A stretch of DNA of 64,000 nt. Origin: a virus. The notes under the pieces were generated by a model, which saw nothing but the letters and a program-made list of their open reading frames with translations, was not told the DNA's origin and did no database searches. Within the stretch, counting starts at the first letter, position 1. Every line of letters begins with the position of its first letter. The stretch lies in the IMG/VR virus record IMGVR_UViG_3300025073_000041, positions 21,717 to 85,716 of that record. One strand, given 5' to 3'. Made by a program: the position numbers and the translations under genes. This document shows positions 1 through 6,188 of the stretch, in pieces.

Positions 1-671
1 GCACTTGGATGCTGGTCGAGTTGTCCGAAGCCCTGAAGATCGGCGACGACAAGGTTCTGCCTCACATGATGGTGTCCACGACCCACGACGGGACCGGCGC
101 GGTGTGGGCGCTTCTCACCGGGACGCGAGTTGTGTGCATGAATACGCTCCGGATGGCGGTCCACGGGGCCAAGCGGGAGCACAAGGTCCGGATTCCGCAT
201 GTCGGCAACATGGAGGCCAAGATCCGCGAGGCTATGGTTACCCTGGGTGTGGCCAAGGACTACTTCGCGGCGCTCCAGGCCCAGGCCGAGAGCATGATGC
301 GCAGCCCGATCACTGAGATTCAGATGCAAGCCCTTGTCGAGGGGATTTTCCCCACGACCAAGGACGAGAGCGAGAAGGTCCCGACCCGCACCCTGAACAT
401 GCGGCAGACTGTCACGGATCTGTTCCAGACTGGCGGCATGGGTCTCGACGCCTATCGCGGCACCGCCTGGGGAGCCTACCAGGCCGTGGTCGAGTACGTG
501 GATCACCACAGCACGCTCAAGGGCCAGGACGGACCCGAGGCCAATGATCGCCGCCTGGATCATATCTTCTTCTCTGGTCGGGGCCAGGATATGAAAGACA
601 AGGCGCAGAGCATCCTGGAGAGCATCATGGATGCCAGCGTCAACGTCCACCCCGTCACCGTCCCCGCCTGA
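1..671 (+). CDS. DUF932-family phage/plasmid protein, 5'-truncated by window edge
   Basis: The reading frame is open to the left edge, so only the C-terminal part is visible. The stretch around TRVVCMNTL and the C-terminal TAWGAYQAVVEYVDHHS are typical of DUF932 proteins (phage/plasmid-like TIGR03299 type), a widespread family on mobile DNA with no settled biochemical role. Base composition is strikingly GC-rich compared with the AT-rich late genes further right, which suggests recent acquisition or a different module history. It ends about 18 bases before the first TnpB-derived element. Confidence 0.8.
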   Translation, partial: TWMLVELSEALKIGDDKVLPHMMVSTTHDGTGAVWALLTGTRVVCMNTLRMAVHGAKREHKVRIPHVGNMEAKIREAMVTLGVAKDYFAALQAQAESMMRSPITEIQMQALVEGIFPTTKDESEKVPTRTLNMRQTVTDLFQTGGMGLDAYRGTAWGAYQAVVEYVDHHSTLKGQDGPEANDRRLDHIFFSGRGQDMKDKAQSILESIMDASVNVHPVTVPA

Positions 672-792
672 TCTTCCTAAGCTACTTAAGACTTGAACTG
701 TAAATTCGTTGGTCAACACGACTGCTGACAGATGAAACAACGAATTTGTAAAAAAAGTCAACATATTTCGCTTCGTGTGCTATATTTATAGC

Positions 793-933
793 ATGTCGAA
801 GTTTCGTACTACGACGTATGAAAGAACCGCCGCCTTGGCGGGGATAGCCTGCTGTCAAGAAAGCTCTGGCTCTAGTCGTAAGACCAGAACGAAACTTTCT
901 CTTGGGCAGGAATCGAGCAGCCGTGTTAGCTAA
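793..933 (+). CDS. Micro-ORF, in-frame fusion of TnpB N- and C-termini (46 aa)
   Basis: An ATG at the position equivalent to the tnpB start opens a 46-codon frame that runs in frame across the internal deletion into the native TnpB C-terminus and stop (MSKFRTTTYERTAALAG... to SSSRVS). The same fusion, with the same junction and length, exists in the second mini-element at 3491-3631. It contains none of the RuvC or zinc-finger residues, so it cannot be a nuclease. It may simply be a passenger of the retained omega-RNA region. Translation is unproven. Confidence 0.35.
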   Translation: MSKFRTTTYERTAALAGIACCQESSGSSRKTRTKLSLGQESSSRVS

Positions 934-956
934 AGAGTTCATGGTTTAAGTCTCGA
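828..956 (+). ncRNA. Candidate omega-RNA scaffold (mini-element 1)
   Basis: This segment corresponds to the 3' end of tnpB plus the right end, where TnpB systems encode their guide RNA. An outer stem GAAAG/CTTTC (859-863 with 895-899) encloses a hairpin TCTAGTC-gtaa-GACCAGA (871-888). Compared with the full-length copy (TCTGGCC/GGCCAGA), one C-G pair has become T-A on both sides, a compensatory change, and one pair is lost. The putative guide would be the sequence just right of about 956. Confidence 0.5.
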
Positions 957-989
957 ATGGGAAGATAAATAAAAAAACAACCTGCAAGA

Positions 990-1009
990 CCGGGCGCCCA
1001 ATGGCCCGG
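990..1009 (+). terminator. Probable hairpin terminator
   Basis: CCGGGC (990-995) and GCCCGG (1004-1009) form a perfect 6-bp GC stem with an 8-base loop, followed by an AT-rich tract. The T-run is weak, so it may be a bidirectional or imperfect terminator that separates the DUF932 and mini-element unit from the next plus-strand gene. Confidence 0.4.
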
Positions 1010-1024
1010 CATTTAAATATATAT

Positions 1025-1078
1025 AAAAATACATATACATAAATATACATTAAAAATACATATACATAAATATACATA
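1025..1078. repeat. Two tandem 27-bp AT-rich repeats
   Basis: Two head-to-tail copies (1025-1051 and 1052-1078), each beginning AAAAATACATATACATAA, differ only in the last base. They lie between the terminator hairpin and the first sigma70-like promoter. They are too few and too short to be a CRISPR array. They could be a regulatory or replication-related AT-rich element, or simple slippage. Confidence 0.75.
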
Positions 1079-1136
1079 TATGGTCACGTATTGCATAGCA
1101 TCGAATAAATCGGCAAGGCAAACAAAAAAAAAGAGA

Positions 1137-1165
1137 TTGACACTTCAATTTAGATTTGATAGACT
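1137..1165 (+). promoter_or_regulatory. Sigma70-like promoter P1
   Basis: TTGACA at 1137-1142 is followed by a 17-base spacer and TAGACT at 1160-1165. It sits 48 bases upstream of the gene at 1213. The spacer (TCAATTTAGATTTG) is nearly the same as that of the second promoter at 1683-1711, so the two probably share an origin or a regulator. Confidence 0.6.
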
Positions 1166-1212
1166 GCCCAAAGAATCGAACAGACAAGGCAAGAAAAAGA
1201 AAAGAGGACGCC

Positions 1213-1539
1213 ATGACAAAGACAGAAAAGCAAGAACAGCTCCAGGCATCTCGCAAGAGACTCGAAAGCCTTGTGTCACCTGGACAGCGCATTTTCGCAA
1301 GGTACGAGTCGCGGTCCCGTTCTGGAATGTATCGAACCGTGCGCCTGTATGTGATTCAAGGTGAGGATTTGATCAACATCACAGGAGCAGTGGCAACGGT
1401 TCTGGCATGGCGCTACGACAGACGCCATGAGGCAATCGGTTATAAAGGTTGCGGGTTTTCTGCAACAGACGAAGCGGTCATGGACCTGAGTCTTGCGCTT
1501 TTTAATAACGCATATGCTCTTCAATGCTGCACGTTCTGA
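1213..1539 (+). CDS. SRSGM-family hypothetical phage protein
   Basis: A 108-residue protein starting MTKTEKQEQ; this ATG is preferred over one 57 bases upstream because AAGAGG lies just before it. The central SRSGMYRTVRLYVI segment followed by INITGAVA and a later GCGFSATDEAV resembles a small protein family common in phages and plasmids, with no known function. It is transcribed from P1 and followed by about 225 bases without a gene. Confidence 0.7.
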   Translation: MTKTEKQEQLQASRKRLESLVSPGQRIFARYESRSRSGMYRTVRLYVIQGEDLINITGAVATVLAWRYDRRHEAIGYKGCGFSATDEAVMDLSLALFNNAYALQCCTF

Positions 1540-1682
1540 GCAAGGCAAAGAAAAAAACAAGGACTAGGACAAACCATAGGACAGAAGAGATGGCGTTGTA
1601 GTGCAACATATGGTCATGGAGGCTAAACAAATAGACACATATATATAGAGACAATAAAAACATGTTGGTTGTCGGATTTTTA

Positions 1683-1711
1683 TTGACTGTCAATTTAAAT
1701 TCGTGTAGAGT
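1683..1711 (+). promoter_or_regulatory. Sigma70-like promoter P2
   Basis: TTGACT at 1683-1688, a 17-base spacer, then TAGAGT at 1706-1711. It stands 54 bases before the start of the next gene. Its spacer core (TCAATTTAAATTCG) matches that of P1, so two separate plus-strand genes use the same promoter type. The rest of the 1540-1765 interval holds only AT-rich sequence with no ORF I can support. Confidence 0.6.
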
Positions 1712-1765
1712 GGTTTCATTGCACGAAGAAAACAAACAGTCAAACAACAGTAGGAGACACAGGCA

Positions 1766-2317
1766 ATGACAACCAACAATGCGCTTCAGGATAAGGTTTC
1801 TTCTCTTCAAGCACAGGCAGCAGAACTTCAGGCGAAGGCAAATGAAATTCAGGCATCATTGATGGTTTATACCTCGTCTGCCGCTTTTGTGGCAGCCGTC
1901 AAGAAGGACAAGGAAATTAACGACATCTGCTGGAACGAAAAGATCGGCGTTCTTCATACCTACGGTGGCAACGATTTTTTGAACGCCACCCCAAAGGAGC
2001 TGTTTGGCAACAGGATTCCTGCGGTCCCTGCGGTTCCTTCCTGTCCTGCTGGAGCATGTTCCGATTGTCGGGAAGGGTACGAAGAGATTATTCTGAGCTT
2101 GGTGAAAGATAAGGCCAATTGGATGATGGAAGAAGGATGGTGGACCGGCCATGTCCACTGTGTGAAGCTTCGCAGGCTTGTTGTTGAGAAAGTTGGAGGG
2201 GAGAGAAATTTCTCGCAAGGTAGATATAGTGCGACTCTCCGTCGCTTGGTTAACCGGCAGTGTTTGGAACAGGATGGTCGCTCACTCAACACATCTTATA
2301 AGATCAAAAACGGCTAG
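1766..2317 (+). CDS. Hypothetical protein with N-terminal coiled coil
   Basis: A 183-residue protein preceded by TAGGAGACAC, a good ribosome binding site. Residues 8-32 form a Q/A-rich coiled coil (LQDKVSSLQAQAAELQAKA). A short Cys cluster (CPAGACSDC) near residues 93-101 could bind metal. The C-terminal 60 residues are basic and could be winged-helix-like (YSATLRRLVNRQCLEQDG), which would suit a regulator, but I do not recognise the family. Confidence 0.7.
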   Translation: MTTNNALQDKVSSLQAQAAELQAKANEIQASLMVYTSSAAFVAAVKKDKEINDICWNEKIGVLHTYGGNDFLNATPKELFGNRIPAVPAVPSCPAGACSDCREGYEEIILSLVKDKANWMMEEGWWTGHVHCVKLRRLVVEKVGGERNFSQGRYSATLRRLVNRQCLEQDGRSLNTSYKIKNG

Positions 2318-2484
2318 ATCTGTGTCTGTACCTCATCCTTCCTTCTGCCCTTCCCCGTTAGTCCCGTCTAGATCATGTGAGATAGCCTGATCTGATCTCG
2401 CCAAGAAAGAAAAAGAATTGAGAGATCTCGCGGAGTTAGGGCAAGAGAAGAAAAAAGATCTAGACCCTGGGCCACGAACCGATC
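2302..2484. promoter_or_regulatory. Dense cluster of GATC sites
   Basis: Eight GATC tetramers start at 2302, 2317, 2371, 2389, 2394, 2424, 2457 and 2481, within 183 bases; three are AGATCT palindromes. Most of the stretch is the non-coding gap between two plus-strand genes. Such density recalls Dam-type control regions and origins, but no DnaA boxes or iterons are obvious, so no function is assigned. Confidence 0.45.
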
Positions 2485-2536
2485 TAAGTTTCCTGGACAG
2501 TCAAACAACGGTTCTAACCAAGGGGAGAAAAAACAA

Positions 2537-2668
2537 ATGAACCGCAACGCTCTTCTCGCCTCGCTCCGTTCCCAGATCACTCCTCGTGCATTGGTCCTGG
2601 CTGGCGTCTTTGACACGCTGTGTCTGGTGGCAATCGTGGTGGCGATCCTGGTCTCGTGCCTGTCTTGA
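2537..2668 (+). CDS. Small single-pass membrane peptide (43 aa)
   Basis: A 43-codon ORF (MNRNALLASLRSQITPR...) preceded by AAGGGGAG, a strong ribosome binding site. Residues 18-42 are a continuous hydrophobic helix (LVLAGVFDTLCLVAIVVAI). Codon use is GC-rich like the next gene. It could be a phage membrane effector or a holin-like toxin; there is no homologue I can name. Confidence 0.55.
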   Translation: MNRNALLASLRSQITPRALVLAGVFDTLCLVAIVVAILVSCLS

Positions 2669-2698
2669 CAAGACACAAAAAAAGAAAGAGGTATATAT

Positions 2699-3022
2699 AT
2701 GAACACCCAGATCAACGCTCAGCGACTTCTGCCCGCGCCTCGCCAGCCTAAGGCTCTGCTCTACCCTGCCCGGCAGCCCGTGTCCGTCCGCCTGGCCATG
2801 CGTCGACGCGAAGATAACAGCCGCGTCACATGGGCTGGCTTGCCTCTGGCTGAGCTGGCTTCCAGGGTCGGCCGCTACGCCATGGCACTGGACAGCGACG
2901 GCAGCTCAACCGATCTGTGGCGCTTTTGCGATGGGAGCGCGATGACTCGCGACGTGTTGGGAGTGCTGGCGTTCTGGCGCAGCGCGTCGGACGTCGACGT
3001 CGAGATCCTGGCCAGCGAATAG
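2699..3022 (+). CDS. Hypothetical GC-rich protein
   Basis: A 107-residue protein starting MNTQINAQRL, with GAAAGAGG ten bases upstream. It is Arg/Ala/Leu-rich and shows no domain I can recognise. Its GC-rich codon use matches the DUF932 fragment and the small membrane peptide, and contrasts with everything right of 3.4 kb. Confidence 0.6.
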   Translation: MNTQINAQRLLPAPRQPKALLYPARQPVSVRLAMRRREDNSRVTWAGLPLAELASRVGRYAMALDSDGSSTDLWRFCDGSAMTRDVLGVLAFWRSASDVDVEILASE

Positions 3023-3436
3023 TCGCAAGGCAAGAAAAAGAAAATGGCGAGACAGGGGGGGGACCCCTCCCCCCTCCCCTCCCTCCCCCGCCCGGGATCT
3101 ATGTCTCCGGGGATCGGCCAAGCATCAGGAGGGAGCTATACCCGTTTCCCATACGGGGATAATTTTTACACAGATCCGTCCCCTTCTGCCGTCCTCTTCT
3201 GCCTTCTGGCTTCAGCAAAGTTCACAGCTAGCTCACAATAAGATTAAATAAAGTATCACATATCCCGCGCCCTCGCACCCACAATATCCCACATTGTCTT
3301 AAAAAAAAGATCATGTTCCGCCTTTTTTGAAGAATTCCGGAGGTTTCTTGGCGAATTTGAAAAAAAGATATGGATGTCATGGGACGGAAAAATCCGGGGG
3401 AATATTTTGGTATAGATTGCCCAAGGAGGGATGGCA
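3023..3436. other. Gene-free stretch with a G-run/C-rich tract and a terminator
   Basis: No supported gene. At 3055-3062 there is a run of eight G, followed at once by a C/T tract to about 3090, able to fold back on the G-run. A terminator-like hairpin lies at 3141-3157. The remainder is AT-rich with no conserved feature; the two short open frames there have no good start or composition. Confidence 0.6.
3141..3157 (+). terminator. Rho-independent terminator-like hairpin
   Basis: CCCGT (3141-3145) pairs with ACGGG (3153-3157) and is followed by GATAATTTTT. It is suitably placed to end the plus-strand small-gene transcripts. The stem is short, so confidence is moderate. Confidence 0.45.
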
Positions 3437-3490
3437 AGGAAGAAAATATAAAAAAGAAGTATATTCCCCTTCGTATGTTATATTTATAGT

Positions 3491-3631
3491 ATGTCGAAGT
3501 TTCGTACTACGACCCATGAAAGAACCGCCGCCCTGGCGGGGATAGCCTGCTGTCAAGAAAGCTCTGGTTCTGGCCTTGCGGCGAGAACGAAACTTTCTCA
3601 TGGGCAGGAATCGAGCAATCATGTTAACTAA
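3491..3631 (+). CDS. Micro-ORF, TnpB N/C fusion (46 aa), second copy
   Basis: Same length and junction as the frame at 793-933 (MSKFRTTTHERTAALAG... to SSNHVN). Differences between the copies include Y to H, K to A and L to H changes with no frameshift. The open frame may persist because the overlapping RNA structure is conserved. Translation is unproven. Confidence 0.3.
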   Translation: MSKFRTTTHERTAALAGIACCQESSGSGLAARTKLSHGQESSNHVN

Positions 3632-3662
3632 GGAGTTCATGGTTTAAGTCTCGAAGGGGAAA
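3528..3662 (+). ncRNA. Candidate omega-RNA scaffold (mini-element 2)
   Basis: The hairpin TCTGGCC-ttgc-GGCGAGA (3569-3586) keeps six of seven pairs, and the outer GAAAG/CTTTC pairing is retained. The flanking sequence that would serve as guide (from about 3661) differs from those of the other copies. Confidence 0.45.
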
Positions 3663-3711
3663 AGAGCTATTTATTAGGGCAATGCCAAGAGAGGCAAAAG
3701 GAATAAAATAA

Positions 3712-4278
3712 ATGAAGAATAAGGCTCTTTATAGATTAATAAAAGAAGAGTGCGAGGACGTATTCACAAATAAAAATAAAAAGGCTTCTCTTGCCCCTGT
3801 TTCGGAAGAGTTTGAGCCCGAGAGAAAGAAATCTTTTGATGAGAATCGTTGCAATGATGTTGCTTCGAAGGTTTTAAAGATTGCTCGAGATAAGCTTCCC
3901 AAGATTCAGGTTGGCCTGAAGAGGGAAAGCACCAGCAAGCCTTTGATGTCCAATGGCAGTCTTTCTTATTATTATCCTGTGAAAGATGGAACCGAAAACG
4001 ATAACGATTTCTTTTTGGATCTTTATTTGGGAGATTTTGAAGGAAGGCCAAATCCAAGAGTTTTATGGGTTTGTTTAACGCATGGGGACAAGAGCGTTGC
4101 TGCTGTGGATAAGACAACTGCTCCAACGAGACTTGGAACGAAAGCTCCTGGTTCTAGTTATTCTCATGATGAAAAGACGGAAAAGGGTTGTTTAAAGTTT
4201 ATCTCTTCGGAATCAAATTTTGAGATTGCAGCAAAGGTTGCCGAAGAAGTTATGAAAATTATTCCATTTGGGAAATAA
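3712..4278 (+). CDS. Hypothetical protein, convergent with the late block
   Basis: A 188-residue soluble, mixed-charge protein starting MKNKALYRLIKEECED, with AAAGGAA eleven bases before the ATG. It has AT-rich codon use like the late genes. No domain is recognised. It ends two bases from the end of the convergent minus-strand gene with no terminator hairpin between them, so the two transcripts probably overlap. Confidence 0.7.
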   Translation: MKNKALYRLIKEECEDVFTNKNKKASLAPVSEEFEPERKKSFDENRCNDVASKVLKIARDKLPKIQVGLKRESTSKPLMSNGSLSYYYPVKDGTENDNDFFLDLYLGDFEGRPNPRVLWVCLTHGDKSVAAVDKTTAPTRLGTKAPGSSYSHDEKTEKGCLKFISSESNFEIAAKVAEEVMKIIPFGK

Positions 4279-4280
4279 AC

Positions 4281-4592
4281 CTAACCCAGCTTTGGCGGTT
4301 TGCTTCTTGGTTCGTCTTGATATGCTTTTGTTAAATCTTCTGCGCATTCTTTGCAAATATATCTCAGATAGAAATATTTATTCTTTTTTGTTTCTGGGAT
4401 GTAGTTAACTTCAAAAGAAAAGAATCTGATTATGAGTTTATTGCAAATTTCGCATCTTGGAAAAGCCTTTGTTGTAAGCACTCTGGGAATCGGACCAGGA
4501 TTAAATTCATCGCAGACGTATTCTGGACGCTCTTCTGTGCAGCGGTAGAAGCACCCGTCTTTCCCATCTTTGAATGGAGGCAAGGACTTCAT
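4281..4592 (-). CDS. Hypothetical Cys-rich (Zn-binding?) protein
   Basis: A 103-residue protein. RCEICNKL near residue 46 and YICKECAEDL near residue 79 give two CxxC knuckles typical of a small zinc ribbon. It is the last gene of the minus block and overlaps the upstream gene by 4 bases, so it is translationally coupled. Role unknown. Confidence 0.65.
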   Translation of the reverse strand: MKSLPPFKDGKDGCFYRCTEERPEYVCDEFNPGPIPRVLTTKAFPRCEICNKLIIRFFSFEVNYIPETKKNKYFYLRYICKECAEDLTKAYQDEPRSKPPKLG

Positions 4593-4912
4593 TTTATCTT
4601 CCTATTTCGTCTCAAGAGCCAATCAAAACAATTGTCATAATCGTAGTATGACTTTTCGCCCTTTCCTTTACAGCTTGGATAGAAGTAACCGAAGCCGTTA
4701 TAGCTATCTATCAAATCCCACAAAACTTTAAAATTAAAATATTTCATTCCTTCGGGAGGTAGCTCAATATCGTTTGGGGCTTCTTCCATTGGCTTTAATG
4801 CTATACGGCAAACAAGTCTTTTACGACTAATCTTTGCGTATGTTGTATAAGCGGTTTTTCCCTTTGCATCGGGTTCGTTTCCAAGAGGATAAATTTTTGT
4901 TGTCTTTGGCAT
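4589..4912 (-). CDS. Hypothetical protein
   Basis: A 107-residue protein starting MPKTTKIYPLGNEPD, placed directly after the upstream stop (TAAAATG) and preceded by GAGGA, so I prefer this start over a longer frame. It is rich in Tyr and Lys, with GFGYFYPSCKGKGEKSYYDY near the C-terminus. No family recognised. Confidence 0.6.
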   Translation of the reverse strand: MPKTTKIYPLGNEPDAKGKTAYTTYAKISRKRLVCRIALKPMEEAPNDIELPPEGMKYFNFKVLWDLIDSYNGFGYFYPSCKGKGEKSYYDYDNCFDWLLRRNRKIK

Positions 4913-4913
4913 T

Positions 4914-5162
4914 TTATTCCTCTGAGAGCGGAGACCAAGAAAGTATAATAGAGTTGTTTGCAAAATCTTCTTTTAACACATATCCCAAAGTCTGAAGGTT
5001 TAGCAAACAAGCTTTGAATTCATCATCTGATAGTCTACAATATTCGAAATGTTCAAGAACAATAAAATTCTTCCCACCTTTTGCAGCTTGCAGTATTCTT
5101 TCTTCCATCATTTTTTCAATTGCAATATATGTTCTCTCGGCCGCTTGTTTTGCTGTAAACAT
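4914..5162 (-). CDS. Hypothetical small protein
   Basis: An 82-residue protein (MFTAKQAAERTYIAIEKMMEERILQAAKGG) with a helical N-terminal half and a mixed C-terminal half. It resembles the small phage proteins with a 'xAxERxxxAIEKxIxxAAxxG' helix but has no assigned function. It is spaced one base from the neighbouring gene. Confidence 0.6.
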   Translation of the reverse strand: MFTAKQAAERTYIAIEKMMEERILQAAKGGKNFIVLEHFEYCRLSDDEFKACLLNLQTLGYVLKEDFANNSIILSWSPLSEE

Positions 5163-5163
5163 T

Positions 5164-5805
5164 TTACAACCTCATTCCTTCGAATTCTTCTTCGCAGACA
5201 AGTTGTTCCAACATATAAAAAAATTCGGGGGAAGAACGAATCAGCTTAAAAAGTGGATTATCATCTAATTGTGAATAAAACTCCATGAAAGGATATTTTA
5301 GAGAGGGATAAAGATAAAAAACGTCTTCTATATTTCTATTGTCTTCAAACTGAGACCAGTTAAAAGTTGGGCTTATTTCGTCAAAAAAATCTTTCCAAAC
5401 TTTAACTTTATTTTTTGTTTCTACAGAAGGGTCAAATAAGTCTTCCGCAGAGATTGCTTTAAGTTTTTCGCTTTTGTTTTGGTAATAGGCTTCATATAGA
5501 AGGAAATCAATAAAAGAAGCGAGAGGAACGTTGCCTTTTCGTTGATTATTGTCGTCAAATATGGCTTCATAAACGGCAGAGTATAAAGAATCCAAATTTT
5601 CGTGTTTCTTTAGAAAAAACTGTTCTTTGAAGAGACAGAGAATTTCAAAGTTACTTACTTCTGTCTCACTGCAGTATCCTTCTTTCTTCAGAAGTTCAAA
5701 CCACTTTTCGTTAACTTCTTTAGTATCGAATTCGAGCCACCGAAGATAATCATCAACAACACAGAACATTTTTCGAAGGTCTTCTAGAGCATAACTGTTT
5801 TTCAT
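5164..5805 (-). CDS. Hypothetical protein
   Basis: A 213-residue acidic helical protein. The start MKNSYALEDL overlaps the stop of the upstream ankyrin gene (ATGA), which fixes the start over a longer upstream frame. I see no motif or membrane segment. The pairing with the ankyrin gene suggests a functional couple. Confidence 0.65.
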   Translation of the reverse strand: MKNSYALEDLRKMFCVVDDYLRWLEFDTKEVNEKWFELLKKEGYCSETEVSNFEILCLFKEQFFLKKHENLDSLYSAVYEAIFDDNNQRKGNVPLASFIDFLLYEAYYQNKSEKLKAISAEDLFDPSVETKNKVKVWKDFFDEISPTFNWSQFEDNRNIEDVFYLYPSLKYPFMEFYSQLDDNPLFKLIRSSPEFFYMLEQLVCEEEFEGMRL

Positions 5806-6155
5806 TTTGTTTCCTTTTTCTTGTCCAAATTCCATTTCTTGACGACTTCTGGCATTTCTTTGTTATAGTGGTCGGGGTTATGTTGATAAAGAATCTTCAC
5901 GACCTCAACATGGCCTTTTTCCGAAGCCCGTCGGATGGCAAGGTTGTTATCGGCCGTTGGATCAACCCTCTTGTCGGAAAGAAGAATCTTCACGACCTCA
6001 ACATGGCCGTTTTCCGAAGCCCATCGGATGGCACGGTTGTTATCGGCCGTTGGATCGAACACATCCATCGACAGAATTAAAGCCGCTTCCTTGTCTTTGC
6101 CTTTATTGCAAAGCTCCCAAAAAAGCCGCTCTCCTCTGTTTTGTTCTCTTTCCAT
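5802..6155 (-). CDS. Ankyrin-repeat protein
   Basis: A 117-residue protein starting MEREQNRGERLF. Two 31-residue ankyrin units (DPTADNNRAIRWASENGHV... and DPTADNNLAIRRASEKGHV...) lie at about residues 33-95, preceded and followed by partial units. Ankyrin repeats bind other proteins; in viruses they often target host factors. The two units are also near-identical at DNA level, so the duplication is recent. The start is uncertain because no clear ribosome binding site is present. Confidence 0.8.
   Translation of the reverse strand: MEREQNRGERLFWELCNKGKDKEAALILSMDVFDPTADNNRAIRWASENGHVEVVKILLSDKRVDPTADNNLAIRRASEKGHVEVVKILYQHNPDHYNKEMPEVVKKWNLDKKKETK
5889..6065 (-). repeat. 93-bp direct repeat encoding the ankyrin units
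   Basis: The copy starting at 5889 and the copy starting at 5982 (offset 93 bases) are nearly identical over about 75-80 bases. An in-frame duplication explains the two ankyrin modules and offers a route to copy-number change. Confidence 0.8.
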
Positions 6156-6188
6156 TTCGGCCGAGGATAACAAAAATAAAAGAAGATG

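Larger units (their letters stand above)
689..956 (+). mobile_element. Mini TnpB-derived element 1 (tnpB deleted, both ends retained)
   Basis: The left end (GACTTGAACTG..., preceded by TTAA) and the following 100 bases align with the left end of the full tnpB element at 11991-13356. The sequence then jumps from the first codons of tnpB straight to its last ~120 bases and right end (GGTTTAAGTCTCGAA). The result is an internally deleted, MITE-like copy that cannot code for TnpB but keeps both ends and the structured 3' segment. Boundaries are set by the shared inverted repeat and are good to a few bases; the right end is taken as the GGG shared by all copies. Confidence 0.85.
3437..3662 (+). 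mobile_element. Mini TnpB-derived element 2 (left end lost)
   Basis: From about 3440 the sequence aligns with the inner left end of the family (TATGTTATATTTATAG just before the start codon). It then has the same internal deletion junction as mini-element 1, then the conserved 3' part and right end (GGTTTAAGTCTCGAAGGGG). The outer left inverted repeat is not recognisable upstream, so this copy looks decayed or truncated and probably immobile. Confidence 0.75.

Noticed and set aside
781-800. T4-type late promoter (TATAAATA) read on the minus strand within each TnpB element
   Set aside because: The match lies inside a conserved part of the transposon leader and is better explained by the AT-rich box before tnpB; no gene lies suitably downstream in every copy.
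682-942. 86-codon minus-strand frame starting MNSLANT, and its relative at 3377-3640
   Set aside because: Both are antisense to the mini TnpB elements; the similarity between them only reflects the repeated DNA.
1021-1080. CRISPR-like repeat
   Set aside because: Only two directly adjacent 27-base AT-rich copies without spacers.
3327-3545. 72-codon plus-strand frame
   Set aside because: Poor start context, no ribosome binding site, runs into mini-element 2, and has no recognisable protein pattern.
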